Assembly (NCBI RefSeq): GCF_017377745.1
Contig: NZ_JAFVMG010000016.1
Span: 1 to 63,901 of the forward strand
DNA length: 63,901 nt
Reading direction: 5' to 3'
DNA from: Acetobacter suratthaniensis
GTDB lineage: Bacteria; Pseudomonadota; Alphaproteobacteria; Acetobacterales; Acetobacteraceae
Shown here: positions 51,869 to 61,127 of the stretch, in pieces
How positions within the stretch are numbered: position 1 is the stretch's first letter
How the letters are laid out: each line of letters begins with the position of its first letter
Program-made: the position numbers and the translations under genes
Notes under the pieces: generated by a model
Database searches by the model: none
Told to the model about the DNA's origin: nothing
Seen by the model: only the letters and a program-made list of their open reading frames with translations

Positions 51869-52996
51869 TCAGAGCGTATCGGTGCAGGAGGCTTTCACGG
51901 CCTCGATAATGCGGTCCTGCGTCTGCTCATCCAGATAGGGGTGCATAGGCAGGCTGATGACATCCTGCGACAGCACATTGCTGACCGGCAGGCCCGCATC
52001 CGATACGGGAAAGCTCTTGTAGCCCGTCTGCTCATGCAGCGGCGTTGCGTAATAAACGGCTGTTGGCACCCCAAGCCGCTTCATGTTTTCGGCAAAGCTG
52101 CTGCGGTGGCGGACACGCACGGTATATTGCGCCCAGACCGACACCAGCCCCTGCGGTGTGCGCGGTGTTTTGACAACCCCGGCAAGCCCCTGTGCGTAGC
52201 GGTCGGCAATGCGGTTGCGCGCTGCGATTTCATCCTCAAAAATCGCCAGCTTCTCGCTCAGGATCGCAGCCTGAAGCGTATCAAGCCGACTATTGACCCC
52301 GATCCGCACATTGTCATACCGGTCCGTGCCGGTGCCGTGCACCGCCAGCGACCGGATAAGGGCAGCTTTTTCGGCGTTGTCCGTCAGGATCGCGCCGCCA
52401 TCGCCATAACAGCCCAGCGGCTTGGCGGGGAAAAAGCTCGTGGTCGTGTAATCGCCCAGCGTGCCGCTACGGCGACCATGATAGGAACACCCGAACCCCT
52501 GCGCCGAATCGGCAATAACCGTCAGGCCGTACTGTCTGGCCACCGGCACCAGCGCATCGTAATCAGCGGAAAGCCCGAACAGATCGACCGGAATAACCGC
52601 ACGCGGCTTCAGGCCCTTGTGCAGGGCTGTCTGCACGGCGGCCTCGAGGCTCTGCGGGTCCATGTTGAACGTCTCTTCGTGCACGTCCACAAAAACCGGG
52701 GTCGCTCCCAAAAACGGCACCACCTCGGCGGTAGCCACAAACGTGAAGGACGGCACGAACACCGCATCACCCGGCCCGATATTTTCGGCCATCAGCACGA
52801 GCATCAGCGCATCGGTGCCATTGGCGCAGCCTATTGCGTGCTGTGCGCCTGAAAACGCCGCGAGCTGCTCCTCAAAGGCTCTGACCTCCGGCCCGTTGAT
52901 GAAACCACAATGGCCGAGCACCCGCTCCATGGCGGTTGTAATACGATCTCCCAGAACGCGTTTCTGGGCAGCAAGATCAATAAAGGCGATGGACAT
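51869..52996 (-). CDS. DegT/DnrJ/EryC1/StrS family sugar aminotransferase
   Basis: A 375-residue PLP enzyme that transaminates a keto-sugar nucleotide, for O-antigen or capsule sugars. Family features are AFIDLAAQKRVL, the ANGTDALMLVLM loop, PSFTFVATAEVV, IADSAQGFGCSYHGRR (Asp163) and the PLP lysine K192 in SFFPAKPLGCYGDGGAI. The C-terminus contains RIGVNSRLDTLQAAIL and SLPMHPYL. It resembles WbpE/WlbC enzymes that make UDP-2,3-diacetamido sugars, but the specific sugar cannot be fixed. The 5' upstream stretch 52997-53124 is a short gap to the DUF1826 gene. The FIST gene lies beyond its 3' end across a 240-base gap with no recognisable gene. Confidence 0.88.
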   Translation of the reverse strand: MSIAFIDLAAQKRVLGDRITTAMERVLGHCGFINGPEVRAFEEQLAAFSGAQHAIGCANGTDALMLVLMAENIGPGDAVFVPSFTFVATAEVVPFLGATPVFVDVHEETFNMDPQSLEAAVQTALHKGLKPRAVIPVDLFGLSADYDALVPVARQYGLTVIADSAQGFGCSYHGRRSGTLGDYTTTSFFPAKPLGCYGDGGAILTDNAEKAALIRSLAVHGTGTDRYDNVRIGVNSRLDTLQAAILSEKLAIFEDEIAARNRIADRYAQGLAGVVKTPRTPQGLVSVWAQYTVRVRHRSSFAENMKRLGVPTAVYYATPLHEQTGYKSFPVSDAGLPVSNVLSQDVISLPMHPYLDEQTQDRIIEAVKASCTDTL

Positions 52997-53124
52997 GGGT
53001 GGGTCTCACGCAAAATCAGGTTGGGTTCGCCCCTCAATTCATACCGGCTCCCCCGCACAAGGCAAATCCGGCACGGGCGGGGCTGCCCCGCGCGGCCCTT
53101 ATCCCTTGTGCAAACCCGCTTACC

Positions 53125-53712
53125 CTAGTTCATGCCGCAGACATCGGGGTGATCGAGTGTCAGCAGCAGGCGTGTTACGGGCATTTTCAGGCCGGACAGA
53201 GGGGGCGAGCGGTGCAGGACAGCCTGTGCCGCGCCCCATCCGGGGTAAAGCCTGCCCTTGAGCAGCGTCAGCCACCCGGTGGGGGTTTTATGAATAAGCT
53301 GGTCGCTGGCATGCCGCCACTGCACACCGGGGCCAGCATAGGTGCACAACATCCGCAGGGGCACCTGATCCACATGAAAGCGGCGGCAGCTATCGTGGTC
53401 GATTTTTTCCAGACGAAAGCGCAGTTCGTGCACCCCCGACACCTGCTGATAGCGGCGGGCGAGGGCCAGCATATCTTCCACCAGCAGCAGTGTACCGGCG
53501 GGCATGAGGGGCTGGAGTTCGGTTTCAAGGATTTCGACCGTGCCACGGCTCAGAAACAGGTCGGGGCCATGAGCCACCCAGCGCGCCACGGCGTCTTTGA
53601 GCGGGTTGCTCAACTGGCGTGGTTCCTGCGCGATCGGGCAGTCGGGGCGGCTGATATGCTCAAGCGGCGGCGGAACGGCAAAGAGCTGACGGGTTGGGCA
53701 GGCCTGTCTCAT
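53125..53712 (-). CDS. DUF1826 family protein, probably Zur-regulated
   Basis: A 195-residue cytoplasmic protein. CRRFHVDQVPLRMLCTYAGPGVQWRHASDQ is the conserved core of DUF1826, with His and Cys residues that could bind metal (FHVD, CTY). The family often occurs with COG0523 GTPases and zinc-responsive genes. Its function is unknown. A near-ideal Zur-type palindrome 23 bases upstream of the start strongly suggests expression under zinc shortage. AGGA stands just before the ATG. Confidence 0.82.
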   Translation of the reverse strand: MRQACPTRQLFAVPPPLEHISRPDCPIAQEPRQLSNPLKDAVARWVAHGPDLFLSRGTVEILETELQPLMPAGTLLLVEDMLALARRYQQVSGVHELRFRLEKIDHDSCRRFHVDQVPLRMLCTYAGPGVQWRHASDQLIHKTPTGWLTLLKGRLYPGWGAAQAVLHRSPPLSGLKMPVTRLLLTLDHPDVCGMN

Positions 53713-53734
53713 TCCTGTCTCTCCATATGAGTGT

Positions 53735-53753
53735 TATGTTATAATATAACATA
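53735..53753. promoter_or_regulatory. Zur-type operator
   Basis: TATGTTATAATATAACATA, a perfect 19-bp palindrome around one central base. It matches the alphaproteobacterial Zur box pattern (TGTTATA/TATAACA halves) and lies 23-41 bases before the DUF1826 start. Confidence 0.78.
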
Positions 53754-53803
53754 CCCCATACGGCGGCCGCAACCATACGCCCCCTGCCCCGGCCAAGGCG
53801 CGG

Positions 53804-54187
53804 TTACGAACCGCTGCTGTTTTTTGCTATGGCGTCGTGCGTTTTCATTCTGCGCTGAATATCGGCCAGTTCCGCTGCGTAGGCGTCCTTCACATCGGCC
53901 ACCGCCTTGCGCACCGGCTCCTTGGGGTGTTTTTGGCATTCATCCCGAATGGCTTTGGACAGCCCAATGGTAATTTGATCAAGCTGGCGGGATTCCTCCA
54001 TTTTATTACCCGAATAACCGCCATGTTCGGAGTTCAGGTAATCAATGCAGGTGGCATCGGAATTTTTGGTCGTTTTGCTGGTCAGGGCGGTGTAGTCGCC
54101 ATCTTCTTCACTATCCTGCGCCAGCGCCGGGGGGGCTGCTATGGCCAGCAAAAACCCGACCCCCAGCAAAAACCGTTTCCTGCCCAT
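53804..54187 (-). CDS. Small exported two-cysteine protein, HdeA/HdeB-like
   Basis: A 127-residue periplasmic protein. A Sec signal peptide (RKRFLLGVGFLLAIAAPPALAQ) is followed by an acidic segment and a helical domain with two cysteines (DATCIDYLN and IRDECQKHP) about 37 residues apart. This Cys spacing and pattern is like the acid chaperones HdeA/HdeB, whose disulfide ties helices together. That assignment is tentative, but an acid-periplasm chaperone would suit an acetic acid producer. GGAAAGG precedes ATG 54187. The longer frame to 54499 lies opposite and within imuA. Confidence 0.55.
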   Translation of the reverse strand: MGRKRFLLGVGFLLAIAAPPALAQDSEEDGDYTALTSKTTKNSDATCIDYLNSEHGGYSGNKMEESRQLDQITIGLSKAIRDECQKHPKEPVRKAVADVKDAYAAELADIQRRMKTHDAIAKNSSGS

Positions 54188-54302
54188 GTCATTTGCCTTT
54201 CCTGCATGGCCTGAACACGGCTCTACCGCCCCATTCAGCCATCCGAAGGTGCCAGACATTGGCGGTGCCGTCCAATCCCGCCGGGCAGGGCAGGCTATCG
54301 GT

Positions 54303-55046
54303 TCAGGCTCTGGCGCGGTGCTCGCCCGCCCACGGCATGGGGCGTGTGCAGGGGGTTTCCTGCCGGGTGGGGGTGACACCCCACGGGCCACCGGGGCCAT
54401 CTCTGTGCCACAACAGTTCCACCGACAGGCGTTCAGCCCCCATAACAGGCGAGAAGCCGGAAAAATCCGCGCGGGCCAGAGCCGCCGCCCCGCCGCCAAT
54501 CCGCCAGCGGGTCATGCGCGCACTGGCGGGCGGCTCCGCCACCAGCGCGGCCGCCCGGCAGAGCAGAAAGCCACTGACATGGCTCCGCCCCGCCGCCAGC
54601 ACCAGCCGACGCAACAGTGCCGGAGAAAGCGGCGTGCGCAGATCGGCCACCAACGCGCAGACACCCCGTTCGTTCAGCACGTCCTCGCACAGGTTTTCCA
54701 GCCCGCCCGGCCGGGTGGTGACACAGAGCAGGCGGCCGGGGTTCAGACCTGACTGGCGGATACCCGGCGCGGACAGGTCTGGATAATCCTCGCTCACCCA
54801 TATGACGGGGCCGGTGGTCTGGGCCAGCACATGGGCGACAAAGGCGGCGGGCCGGGCCAGTTGTATCCGGTCTGGCCCGGTGCTGAACATTTCATGAACA
54901 CAACCCGGCACCAGCCCCCCGCCCAGATGGGTATCAAGGGCGGCAAAGCCGGTAGGCAGCCTCTCGGCTGAAGGGGGTTGGGCAGGCTCCATACGGCAGA
55001 TTTTCTCGCGCAGGAGGGCGAGCGCGCCGGTCTTGTCCTGGTGCAT
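54303..55046 (-). CDS. imuA: ImuA-like SOS protein (RecA-like fold)
   Basis: A 247-residue protein of the ImuA/SulA-like group. LPTGFAALDTHLGGGLVPGCVHEMFS, then PVIWVSEDYPDLSAPGIRQSGLNPGRLLCVTTRPGGLENLCEDVLNERGVCALVADLR matches ImuA. Family members have a RecA-like core but, as here, no functional Walker A. ImuA normally works with ImuB and DnaE2 in mutagenic translesion synthesis, and the three are usually one operon. Here imuB and dnaE2 are not adjacent. A LexA box lies just upstream. The C-terminal 40 residues are polar and probably disordered, as in other ImuA proteins. Confidence 0.8.
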   Translation of the reverse strand: MHQDKTGALALLREKICRMEPAQPPSAERLPTGFAALDTHLGGGLVPGCVHEMFSTGPDRIQLARPAAFVAHVLAQTTGPVIWVSEDYPDLSAPGIRQSGLNPGRLLCVTTRPGGLENLCEDVLNERGVCALVADLRTPLSPALLRRLVLAAGRSHVSGFLLCRAAALVAEPPASARMTRWRIGGGAAALARADFSGFSPVMGAERLSVELLWHRDGPGGPWGVTPTRQETPCTRPMPWAGEHRARA

Positions 55047-55081
55047 GGGGTGGCTCCTTTTCCGCCTTTCTCCCTACGCTA

Positions 55082-55096
55082 GAACAAAAATAGAAC
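55082..55096. promoter_or_regulatory. LexA (SOS) box upstream of imuA
   Basis: GAACAAAAATAGAAC on the plus strand, equal to GTTC-N7-GTTC on the coding strand. This is exactly the alphaproteobacterial LexA direct-repeat site, 36 bases before the imuA start. Confidence 0.83.
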
Positions 55097-55242
55097 ACAA
55101 GCCTTTTCGCACGGCCCGCCACACCCTTACGTCTATCCTGCTGATATGATGGCAAAACTGCCCGTCTGCTCAGCCCCCGACTCTGCACGGCGGCGGCGCG
55201 TGTTACCCCCGGCGCACGCAGCACCGGGGGTAACCTCACACC

Positions 55243-58200
55243 CTAGAAGCGGAAATGCGCCTGCCCCATGGCGCCACTTTCAACCGACTGGTTGCCATAC
55301 TGTCCGATATAGGACAGCCCGACATCAATCAGATCCGTCAACTGGATGTTCAGCCCCGCATCCACCACTGCGGCATCCTGCGACAGCGGCACACCGGCCA
55401 CCTCCATCCCCCCGCCAGTGTTGGCCGAGGCCAGCATGGTGTGGCTGGTCGGGGTGAGCTGACCAAAGGCCCGCCGATACGCCAGCGTTCCATGCGGCAG
55501 CAGCAGCAGGGAGCCAGCCCGCACGGGTTTGAACATTTTCACCCCGAAGGTGGAGAACGTCACCCCTGTATCCATCCCGCGCCCCTGTAGGGCGGCTGCG
55601 CCGCCTTCTTCCTGATAGCCATTGGTATCAAGATTGACATACGCCACGTTACCGAAAGGCTCGATCGTGCCGTATCCGGTATGGAAGCGGTAACCCAGCT
55701 CGCCAAACGCCTGCGCCGTGCCGCCCGAATAGCTGCTGGACTGTCGGCTGGTATAATCGGAAATAGCCACATTGCGTTGCATGCTCAGCATGTTCCACGT
55801 ATAGGCCGCCCCCAGTTTCAGGTTCAGATTACCCCAGTGCGTGCCAGCATACCCACCCACGGTAATGTTGTTGCTATGCCCCGATGACCCACGCCCGCTC
55901 TGGATATCGAACATGGAGCGGCCATAGCTGAACAGGCCACCAATCCGCCACCGGCCATCCATGATGGGCGCATCAATCCCCATAATAAAACCTGTTGTGG
56001 AATGATGCATGTTTGCGGCATTGCCATCGCCATTATTCCGGCCAAGCCCGCCATAGGCCTCGCCCCACAGCACGGCCTGCCCGCTCAGGCAGCCTTCATC
56101 CTTGCGACCGGTAGCCAGCGAGGCGGTATGGATCGCCCCGCGCATGTCGCCCTCTCGGCAATCGGCTGTATCAAGCCTGTCCAGCACGGCCTGACGCACA
56201 TACACGCTGTCCTGAATAAGCGCTGTGCGCGCCGAGGCATAGAGTTCGCCCGAAAGCGCATTCATGCTCTGGCGTGCATCCGCCGCATTCAGACTTTCCA
56301 TCCCCTGCACGACAGCATTGCTTTCGGGCAAAGTGTCCAGAACCCGGGCGACTTCACGCTCGTTGCGCGTCTGCCCAACGGAGGAGAACGTTACGTTATT
56401 GCGGTACAGCAGCAGATCAAGATCATTGCCGGTGTAATAGAGGCTGGGCGAAATAAAGGTGTAAAGGCTCAGAAGGTTGCTTTGCAGCGCGTCCGTCTTG
56501 CTGGAAAACCCGCCACTAGACGTAATGAGCGTGTAATACTCATGCGATTTAAGAAATGTGCCGGGAATGACATTGACATTCAGCGTTCCCGTCAGCGCGG
56601 TAGAACCCGACACCGCCACCCTGCCGGAATAAAGCTGCTGGTATGTCTGCCCGTACACCGCCATTGTCGTGCCGGATGGCTGATGATTTTCATGCACGGA
56701 CAGGGTCGCGCCATCATTCATCTCCAGATTTCCCTGCACGTTGAGAACCCCCCGCGTACCGGTGGGGGCCAGAGTTGCCCCTGCTGCCACAGACATGCTC
56801 CCTGCCGTGCCGGTTCCCACCAGTGCTGCGCCACTCAGAACATTCACGGTGGAGGAGGCAATGGCTCCTTCCACTTCCAGCACGCCGCTCTGTACGGTGG
56901 TCGTGCCGGTGTAGGTGTTATCGGCACTCAGCACCGTGGTGCCGCTACCGGCCTGCACAACGTTACCCGTGCCGTCGATAACCTGTGACAGCACCGCTGT
57001 ATTACTGCGATCCACCACCAACGTACCGTTGTTATGAATAACCGAGGAGGCCACCGCACCGGTGGTGCCACCATTCCCCAGTTGGAGCTTACCCTGCGTA
57101 ATGCTGGTGGCCCCGGTATAGGTGTTGTTCGCACTCAGCACCGTGGTGCCGGTGCCAGCCTGCGCAACGCTGCCTGTGCCATCGATACCCTGTGACAGCA
57201 CCGCCGTATTGCTACGGTTCACCGCCAGCGTGCCGTTGTTATGAATGGCCGAGGAGGCCACCGCACCAGTGGTGCCACCATTCCCCAACTGGAGCGTACC
57301 CTTCGTAATAGTGGTCGCCCCGGTATAGGTGTTGTTCTCACCCAGCACTGTGGTGCCGGTGCCATTCTGGTTCAGGCTGCCCGTGCCATCAATTGTGCCT
57401 GCCAGCAGCAGCGTATTGCTGCGATCCGTTACCAGCGCACCATTGTTATGGATCGTTGAAGACGCAATAGACCCCGTGGTGCCACCATTCCCCAGTTGCA
57501 GCGTACCCTTCGTAATAGTGGTGGCCCCGGTATAGGTATTGTTCCCACCCAGCACTGTGGTGCCGGTGCCATTCTGGTTCAGGCTGCCCGTGCCATCAAT
57601 CGCGCCTGCCAGCAGCAGCGTATTGCTGCGATCCGTTACCAGCGCACCATTGTTATGGATCGTTGAAGACGCAATAGACCCCGTGGTGCCACCATTCCCC
57701 AGTTGCAGCGTACCCTGCGCAATGGTGGTCGCACCCGTATAGGTATTATCCGCACTCAGCACCGTGGTGCCGGTGCCAGCCTGCGCAACGCTGCCTGTGC
57801 CATCGATAACCTGTGACAGCACCGCCGTATTACTGCGATCCACCACCAGCAGGCCGTTATTATGAATGGCCGAGGACGCGCTGACAGACCCCGTGGTGCC
57901 ACCCGTCCCCAGTTGCAACGCACCCTGCGCAATGGTGGTCGCACCCGTGTAGGTATTATCCGCACTCAGCACCGTAGTGCCGGTGCCAGCCTGCACAAAG
58001 TTACCCGTGCCGTCGATGCTCTGTGACAGTGCCGTGGTATTGCTGTGATCCACCGCCAGTGTGCCGTTGTTATGAATGGCCGAGGAGGCGCTAATAGACC
58101 CCGTGGTGCCACCCGCCCCCAGTTGCAGCGTGCCCTGCGCAATGGTGGTCGCACCGGTATAGGTATTATCGCCGCTCAGCACCGTGGTGCCTTTACCAGC

Positions 58201-59565
58201 CTGCACAAAGTTGCCCTGGCCATCTATCTTGCCATCAAGAGCCAGCGTGTTGCTGCGGTCTACCACCAGCGTGCCACCGTTATGGATGGCCGATGACGCG
58301 ATGCCCCCCGTGGTACCACCATTCCCCAGTTGCAGCGTGCCCTGCATAATGGTGGTCGCACCCGTATAGGTATTATCCGCACTCAGCACCGTGGTGCCTT
58401 TACCGGCCTGCACAACATTGCCCGTGCCATCAATGGCCCCGGCCACGCCAAGCGTATCACTACGGTTGAACACCAGCATGCCGTTGTTATGAATAACCGA
58501 AGACGCAATAGACCCCGTAGTGCCACCCAACCCCAGTTGCAGCGCGCCCTGTGCAATGGTGGTAGCCCCGGTATAGGTGTTGTCTGCGGTCAGCAGTAAT
58601 GTGCCGCTGCCTTCCTTGGTAACACCGCCTGTTCCATACAGCACGCCGAACAGGCCGGTTACAAAGTTGTTGGTCTGGATTGTGGCCGTATTGGCGACAT
58701 TGATTGTCACCGCCGTAACCAGATCGGACTGAATGTTTTCTAGCGTGCCGTTATCAATCTTGAACACATAGCTGCCGCCCGCCCCTTCGTTATCGACAAT
58801 ACGGTTTACCCCGCCGACCGAAAGCGTGCCGCCGTTCTGGACATCGAGTTCGCCATGCCCCGGCCCCTGCGAGCCGAAAATCACCTGTGCGTTCACAACC
58901 GCCCGTGCACCTGAATCAATGGTGACAGCCCCATGCCCATCGCCATTAACGTAGAGTAGGTCTGTCGTCAGGGTTGAGCCTGCGCCTGAAAGATTCAGGA
59001 TGCCCGTGGTGCCGAGAAAATTGGCGATAACGGTTGTGTTGGCTGTAGCTGTCGCCCCATTGAGGATGTTGACCGTGCCATCGCCATAATTACCCGCCTG
59101 CAGGAAGGTGGAAGACAGGCTTGAACCCGCACCTGTTGCTGTCAGCGTGCCAAAATTACCGGTCTCGAGACCTGCCACGATATTGCCGCCTACGGCGGTT
59201 ACCAGCGAGCCACCATTCTGGACCGTAAGCAGGGCGTTATCCGCAGCCGCACCATTGACATAAATAATACCGACTTTATGCGAACCGGTATTGGTGCTTG
59301 TCTCATTTAAAACACCACCATCGACCGTCAACTGCCCGTAAACAGACGCTGAATCAGTATTGATGGTCGTATTTTTGTCAATAACGGCTGTTGTGCCTGC
59401 CGCGACATTATAGGGTGCGACCGGCTGTGCGTATGCACGAGGCAGTTTCATCCATACGGCGGAAACAACAACTGGCATGGTTATTTTGATTGCCAGAAAT
59501 AGTACCATTTTAGTTCTGTTTGCCGGTATAAAAAAAGCGCCTACGCGCACACGTCGTTTTTTCAT
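55243..59565 (-). CDS. Autotransporter with passenger beta-helix repeats
   Basis: A 1440-residue type V secretion protein. A long basic signal region (about residues 1-47: MKKRRVRVGAFFIP ... AVWMKLPRAYAQ) resembles an extended autotransporter signal. The passenger holds beta-helix segments, then eight full passenger-associated repeats of about 69 residues (about 315-870) with motif NTYTGATTIxxGxLQLGxGGTTG, and a ninth partial copy. A linker region ends near residue 1130, and the C-terminal beta-barrel (about 1150-1440) finishes in GQAHFRF, with the terminal aromatic residue needed for outer membrane assembly. GGAG precedes the ATG. Likely a surface adhesin. No accessory protein is adjacent. 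Confidence 0.92.
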   Translation of the reverse strand: MKKRRVRVGAFFIPANRTKMVLFLAIKITMPVVVSAVWMKLPRAYAQPVAPYNVAAGTTAVIDKNTTINTDSASVYGQLTVDGGVLNETSTNTGSHKVGIIYVNGAAADNALLTVQNGGSLVTAVGGNIVAGLETGNFGTLTATGAGSSLSSTFLQAGNYGDGTVNILNGATATANTTVIANFLGTTGILNLSGAGSTLTTDLLYVNGDGHGAVTIDSGARAVVNAQVIFGSQGPGHGELDVQNGGTLSVGGVNRIVDNEGAGGSYVFKIDNGTLENIQSDLVTAVTINVANTATIQTNNFVTGLFGVLYGTGGVTKEGSGTLLLTADNTYTGATTIAQGALQLGLGGTTGSIASSVIHNNGMLVFNRSDTLGVAGAIDGTGNVVQAGKGTTVLSADNTYTGATTIMQGTLQLGNGGTTGGIASSAIHNGGTLVVDRSNTLALDGKIDGQGNFVQAGKGTTVLSGDNTYTGATTIAQGTLQLGAGGTTGSISASSAIHNNGTLAVDHSNTTALSQSIDGTGNFVQAGTGTTVLSADNTYTGATTIAQGALQLGTGGTTGSVSASSAIHNNGLLVVDRSNTAVLSQVIDGTGSVAQAGTGTTVLSADNTYTGATTIAQGTLQLGNGGTTGSIASSTIHNNGALVTDRSNTLLLAGAIDGTGSLNQNGTGTTVLGGNNTYTGATTITKGTLQLGNGGTTGSIASSTIHNNGALVTDRSNTLLLAGTIDGTGSLNQNGTGTTVLGENNTYTGATTITKGTLQLGNGGTTGAVASSAIHNNGTLAVNRSNTAVLSQGIDGTGSVAQAGTGTTVLSANNTYTGATSITQGKLQLGNGGTTGAVASSVIHNNGTLVVDRSNTAVLSQVIDGTGNVVQAGSGTTVLSADNTYTGTTTVQSGVLEVEGAIASSTVNVLSGAALVGTGTAGSMSVAAGATLAPTGTRGVLNVQGNLEMNDGATLSVHENHQPSGTTMAVYGQTYQQLYSGRVAVSGSTALTGTLNVNVIPGTFLKSHEYYTLITSSGGFSSKTDALQSNLLSLYTFISPSLYYTGNDLDLLLYRNNVTFSSVGQTRNEREVARVLDTLPESNAVVQGMESLNAADARQSMNALSGELYASARTALIQDSVYVRQAVLDRLDTADCREGDMRGAIHTASLATGRKDEGCLSGQAVLWGEAYGGLGRNNGDGNAANMHHSTTGFIMGIDAPIMDGRWRIGGLFSYGRSMFDIQSGRGSSGHSNNITVGGYAGTHWGNLNLKLGAAYTWNMLSMQRNVAISDYTSRQSSSYSGGTAQAFGELGYRFHTGYGTIEPFGNVAYVNLDTNGYQEEGGAAALQGRGMDTGVTFSTFGVKMFKPVRAGSLLLLPHGTLAYRRAFGQLTPTSHTMLASANTGGGMEVAGVPLSQDAAVVDAGLNIQLTDLIDVGLSYIGQYGNQSVESGAMGQAHFRF
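56955..58625 (-). repeat. Tandem 207-210 bp repeats in the autotransporter passenger
   Basis: Eight consecutive units encode 69-70 residue blocks, and a ninth partial unit continues to about 56880. Two neighbouring units (from 57343 and 57550) are nearly identical at DNA level with a period of exactly 207 bp. Expect copy-number variation and assembly collapse. Confidence 0.9.
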
Positions 59566-59704
59566 TGCTGACGCTCCATCTCATATCCCGAGACCAGAAT
59601 AAAATGAGCATCAACCAACAAAACAAGACCACAAATTGATATTTACAGTCCATTAATACCTTAATAGTGATCCTTGTATTAATAAGATACTGATCATTAG
59701 TATT

Positions 59705-60028
59705 TTATAGGCGTATATTGAACAGAATTTCTTCACTATTCATTAAGCCGCCAGCAGAGCGTGTCTCTGGCCATTCTGGCGCCACACCCCAATGATTTCC
59801 TTGCCTGCTCGCAGGTGCCGAAGCGAAAACAGGCAACCCCCACCCATCGCATTTTTTGAGAAAATTTGTGTATTGCCTCATACGCCAAGCGTTTAATGAA
59901 AAAAATATCTCAAAAGGACTGAAACTTTTCCAATTTCTATAAAAAGGCTCCTTTTGAGCCTCCAACACGTCCGAATCCACGCCACCCACAAAAAAGGCCA
60001 ACCGATTCGCCGGATTGAGGACGGTCAT
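59705..60028 (-). CDS. Doubtful small open frame
   Basis: 107 codons in the AT-richer gap between the autotransporter and AraC genes. No ribosome-binding site, no signal and no recognised family. The middle (KKCDGWGLPVFASAPASRQGNHWG) does not look like a globular domain. It may be a fragment of a dispersed repeat or a non-coding frame. Nothing else is seen in 59566-59704 or 60029-60197. Confidence 0.22.
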   Translation of the reverse strand: MTVLNPANRLAFFVGGVDSDVLEAQKEPFYRNWKSFSPFEIFFSLNAWRMRQYTNFLKKCDGWGLPVFASAPASRQGNHWGVAPEWPETRSAGGLMNSEEILFNIRL

Positions 60029-60197
60029 TTTTCTGGCAACACAAAACTGATGTGTTAGGATTATTTCTACATTTTTAAGATTTTTGGTCTAGAAAACAGG
60101 CACCCGCCATGCGTCAGGCCGCTCTCTCCGCTCTCAGGCGGCTGGGCTGGCTCTCTGCCCCAAGCGTGCCCACACCCTTTACCGCTGGATTACGGGC

Positions 60198-61127
60198 TTA
60201 AAGCCAGACCTCTTCATTATCCGCGCGGTATTGATCCATGCCAATTGCACGGATGCGCTTTATATCCGCATGCGGCGGCAGGCCAAAGAGCTTGCGATAT
60301 TCACGATTGAACTGCGAGGGGCTGTCATACCCAACATTAAAACCGGCCTCGGCCACGCGCTGGCCTTCGTGTAGCATAAGCCGGCGTGCCTCCTGCACAC
60401 GCAGTCGTAAGCGGTACTGCACAGGGGTTAGGTGCGTTGCATCATGAAAGCGCTGATAGAATTTTGACTGGCTCATGCCCGCCAGTTCAGACAGCAGGGA
60501 GATTTCAAAATTTTCCGTGAAATGCTGGCGTAAATACAGGATAGCCCGGTTTACGCCCGACAGATCGCTCCGGTAATTGGCAATTTCACATAATGTGCTG
60601 CCCTGTGCGCCATGCAGCATACGGTAAATGATTTCCTGCTTGATACGGGGGGCCAGAAAGCGCCGCGCAGATGGCTCGGGCAGGCAGGCGAGCAAACGCC
60701 AGAGGGCATCAAGCAGCTCTGGTGTCAGCTCGCTCAGCCCCATGCCAAAATGCGGTGAAAGCAGGGTTTCGGGCGGCCCACCCATGCCGGAAATAACTTC
60801 GAAAATCTCCATGGGAGAAAAGGAAAGGCACATGGCCAGATAGGGCCGCTGGGGCGAGGCCTCGGTAATCATGCCCGATACGGGAATATCAATGGTGGAA
60901 ACAAGGTACTGTGTCTCGTTGTACACGTAGCGCCTGTCGCGAACGGAAATTTCCTTTTGCCCCTGTATGACAATATAAATCCGTGGCTCGTACACAAACA
61001 GCACGGGATCCGTTTTGCGGCTTGTTTTGTACAGGGTCAGGAAATCAATGTCTGTCCTGTGGCTTTTGGCCGGGCACAGAGCGGCCAGAACCGTCTGGAT
61101 ACGCGGCAAAATCTCGCATCCGTGCAT
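60198..61127 (-). CDS. AraC family transcriptional regulator
   Basis: A 309-residue regulator. The N-terminal cupin-type domain (PF06719-like; LFVYEPRIYIVIQGQKEISVRDRRYVYNETQYLVSTIDIPVSG, about residues 40-90) precedes a C-terminal double helix-turn-helix. That domain contains FEISLLSELAGMSQSKFYQRFHDATHLTPVQYRLRLRVQEARRLM and AEAGFNVGYDSPSQFNREYRKLFGLPP (about 210-290). It is divergent from an SDR oxidoreductase gene 230 bases away, a frequent arrangement in which the regulator controls the oxidoreductase. Inducer unknown. Confidence 0.9.
   Translation of the reverse strand: MHGCEILPRIQTVLAALCPAKSHRTDIDFLTLYKTSRKTDPVLFVYEPRIYIVIQGQKEISVRDRRYVYNETQYLVSTIDIPVSGMITEASPQRPYLAMCLSFSPMEIFEVISGMGGPPETLLSPHFGMGLSELTPELLDALWRLLACLPEPSARRFLAPRIKQEIIYRMLHGAQGSTLCEIANYRSDLSGVNRAILYLRQHFTENFEISLLSELAGMSQSKFYQRFHDATHLTPVQYRLRLRVQEARRLMLHEGQRVAEAGFNVGYDSPSQFNREYRKLFGLPPHADIKRIRAIGMDQYRADNEEVWL

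Noticed and set aside
56955..58625. CRISPR-like repeat array
   Set aside because: Repeats are 207-210 bp, coding and continuous with an autotransporter; there are no spacers.
60109..60195. 28-codon plus-strand frame before the AraC gene
   Set aside because: Too short, Ala/Arg/Leu-rich, and without a ribosome-binding site or similarity.
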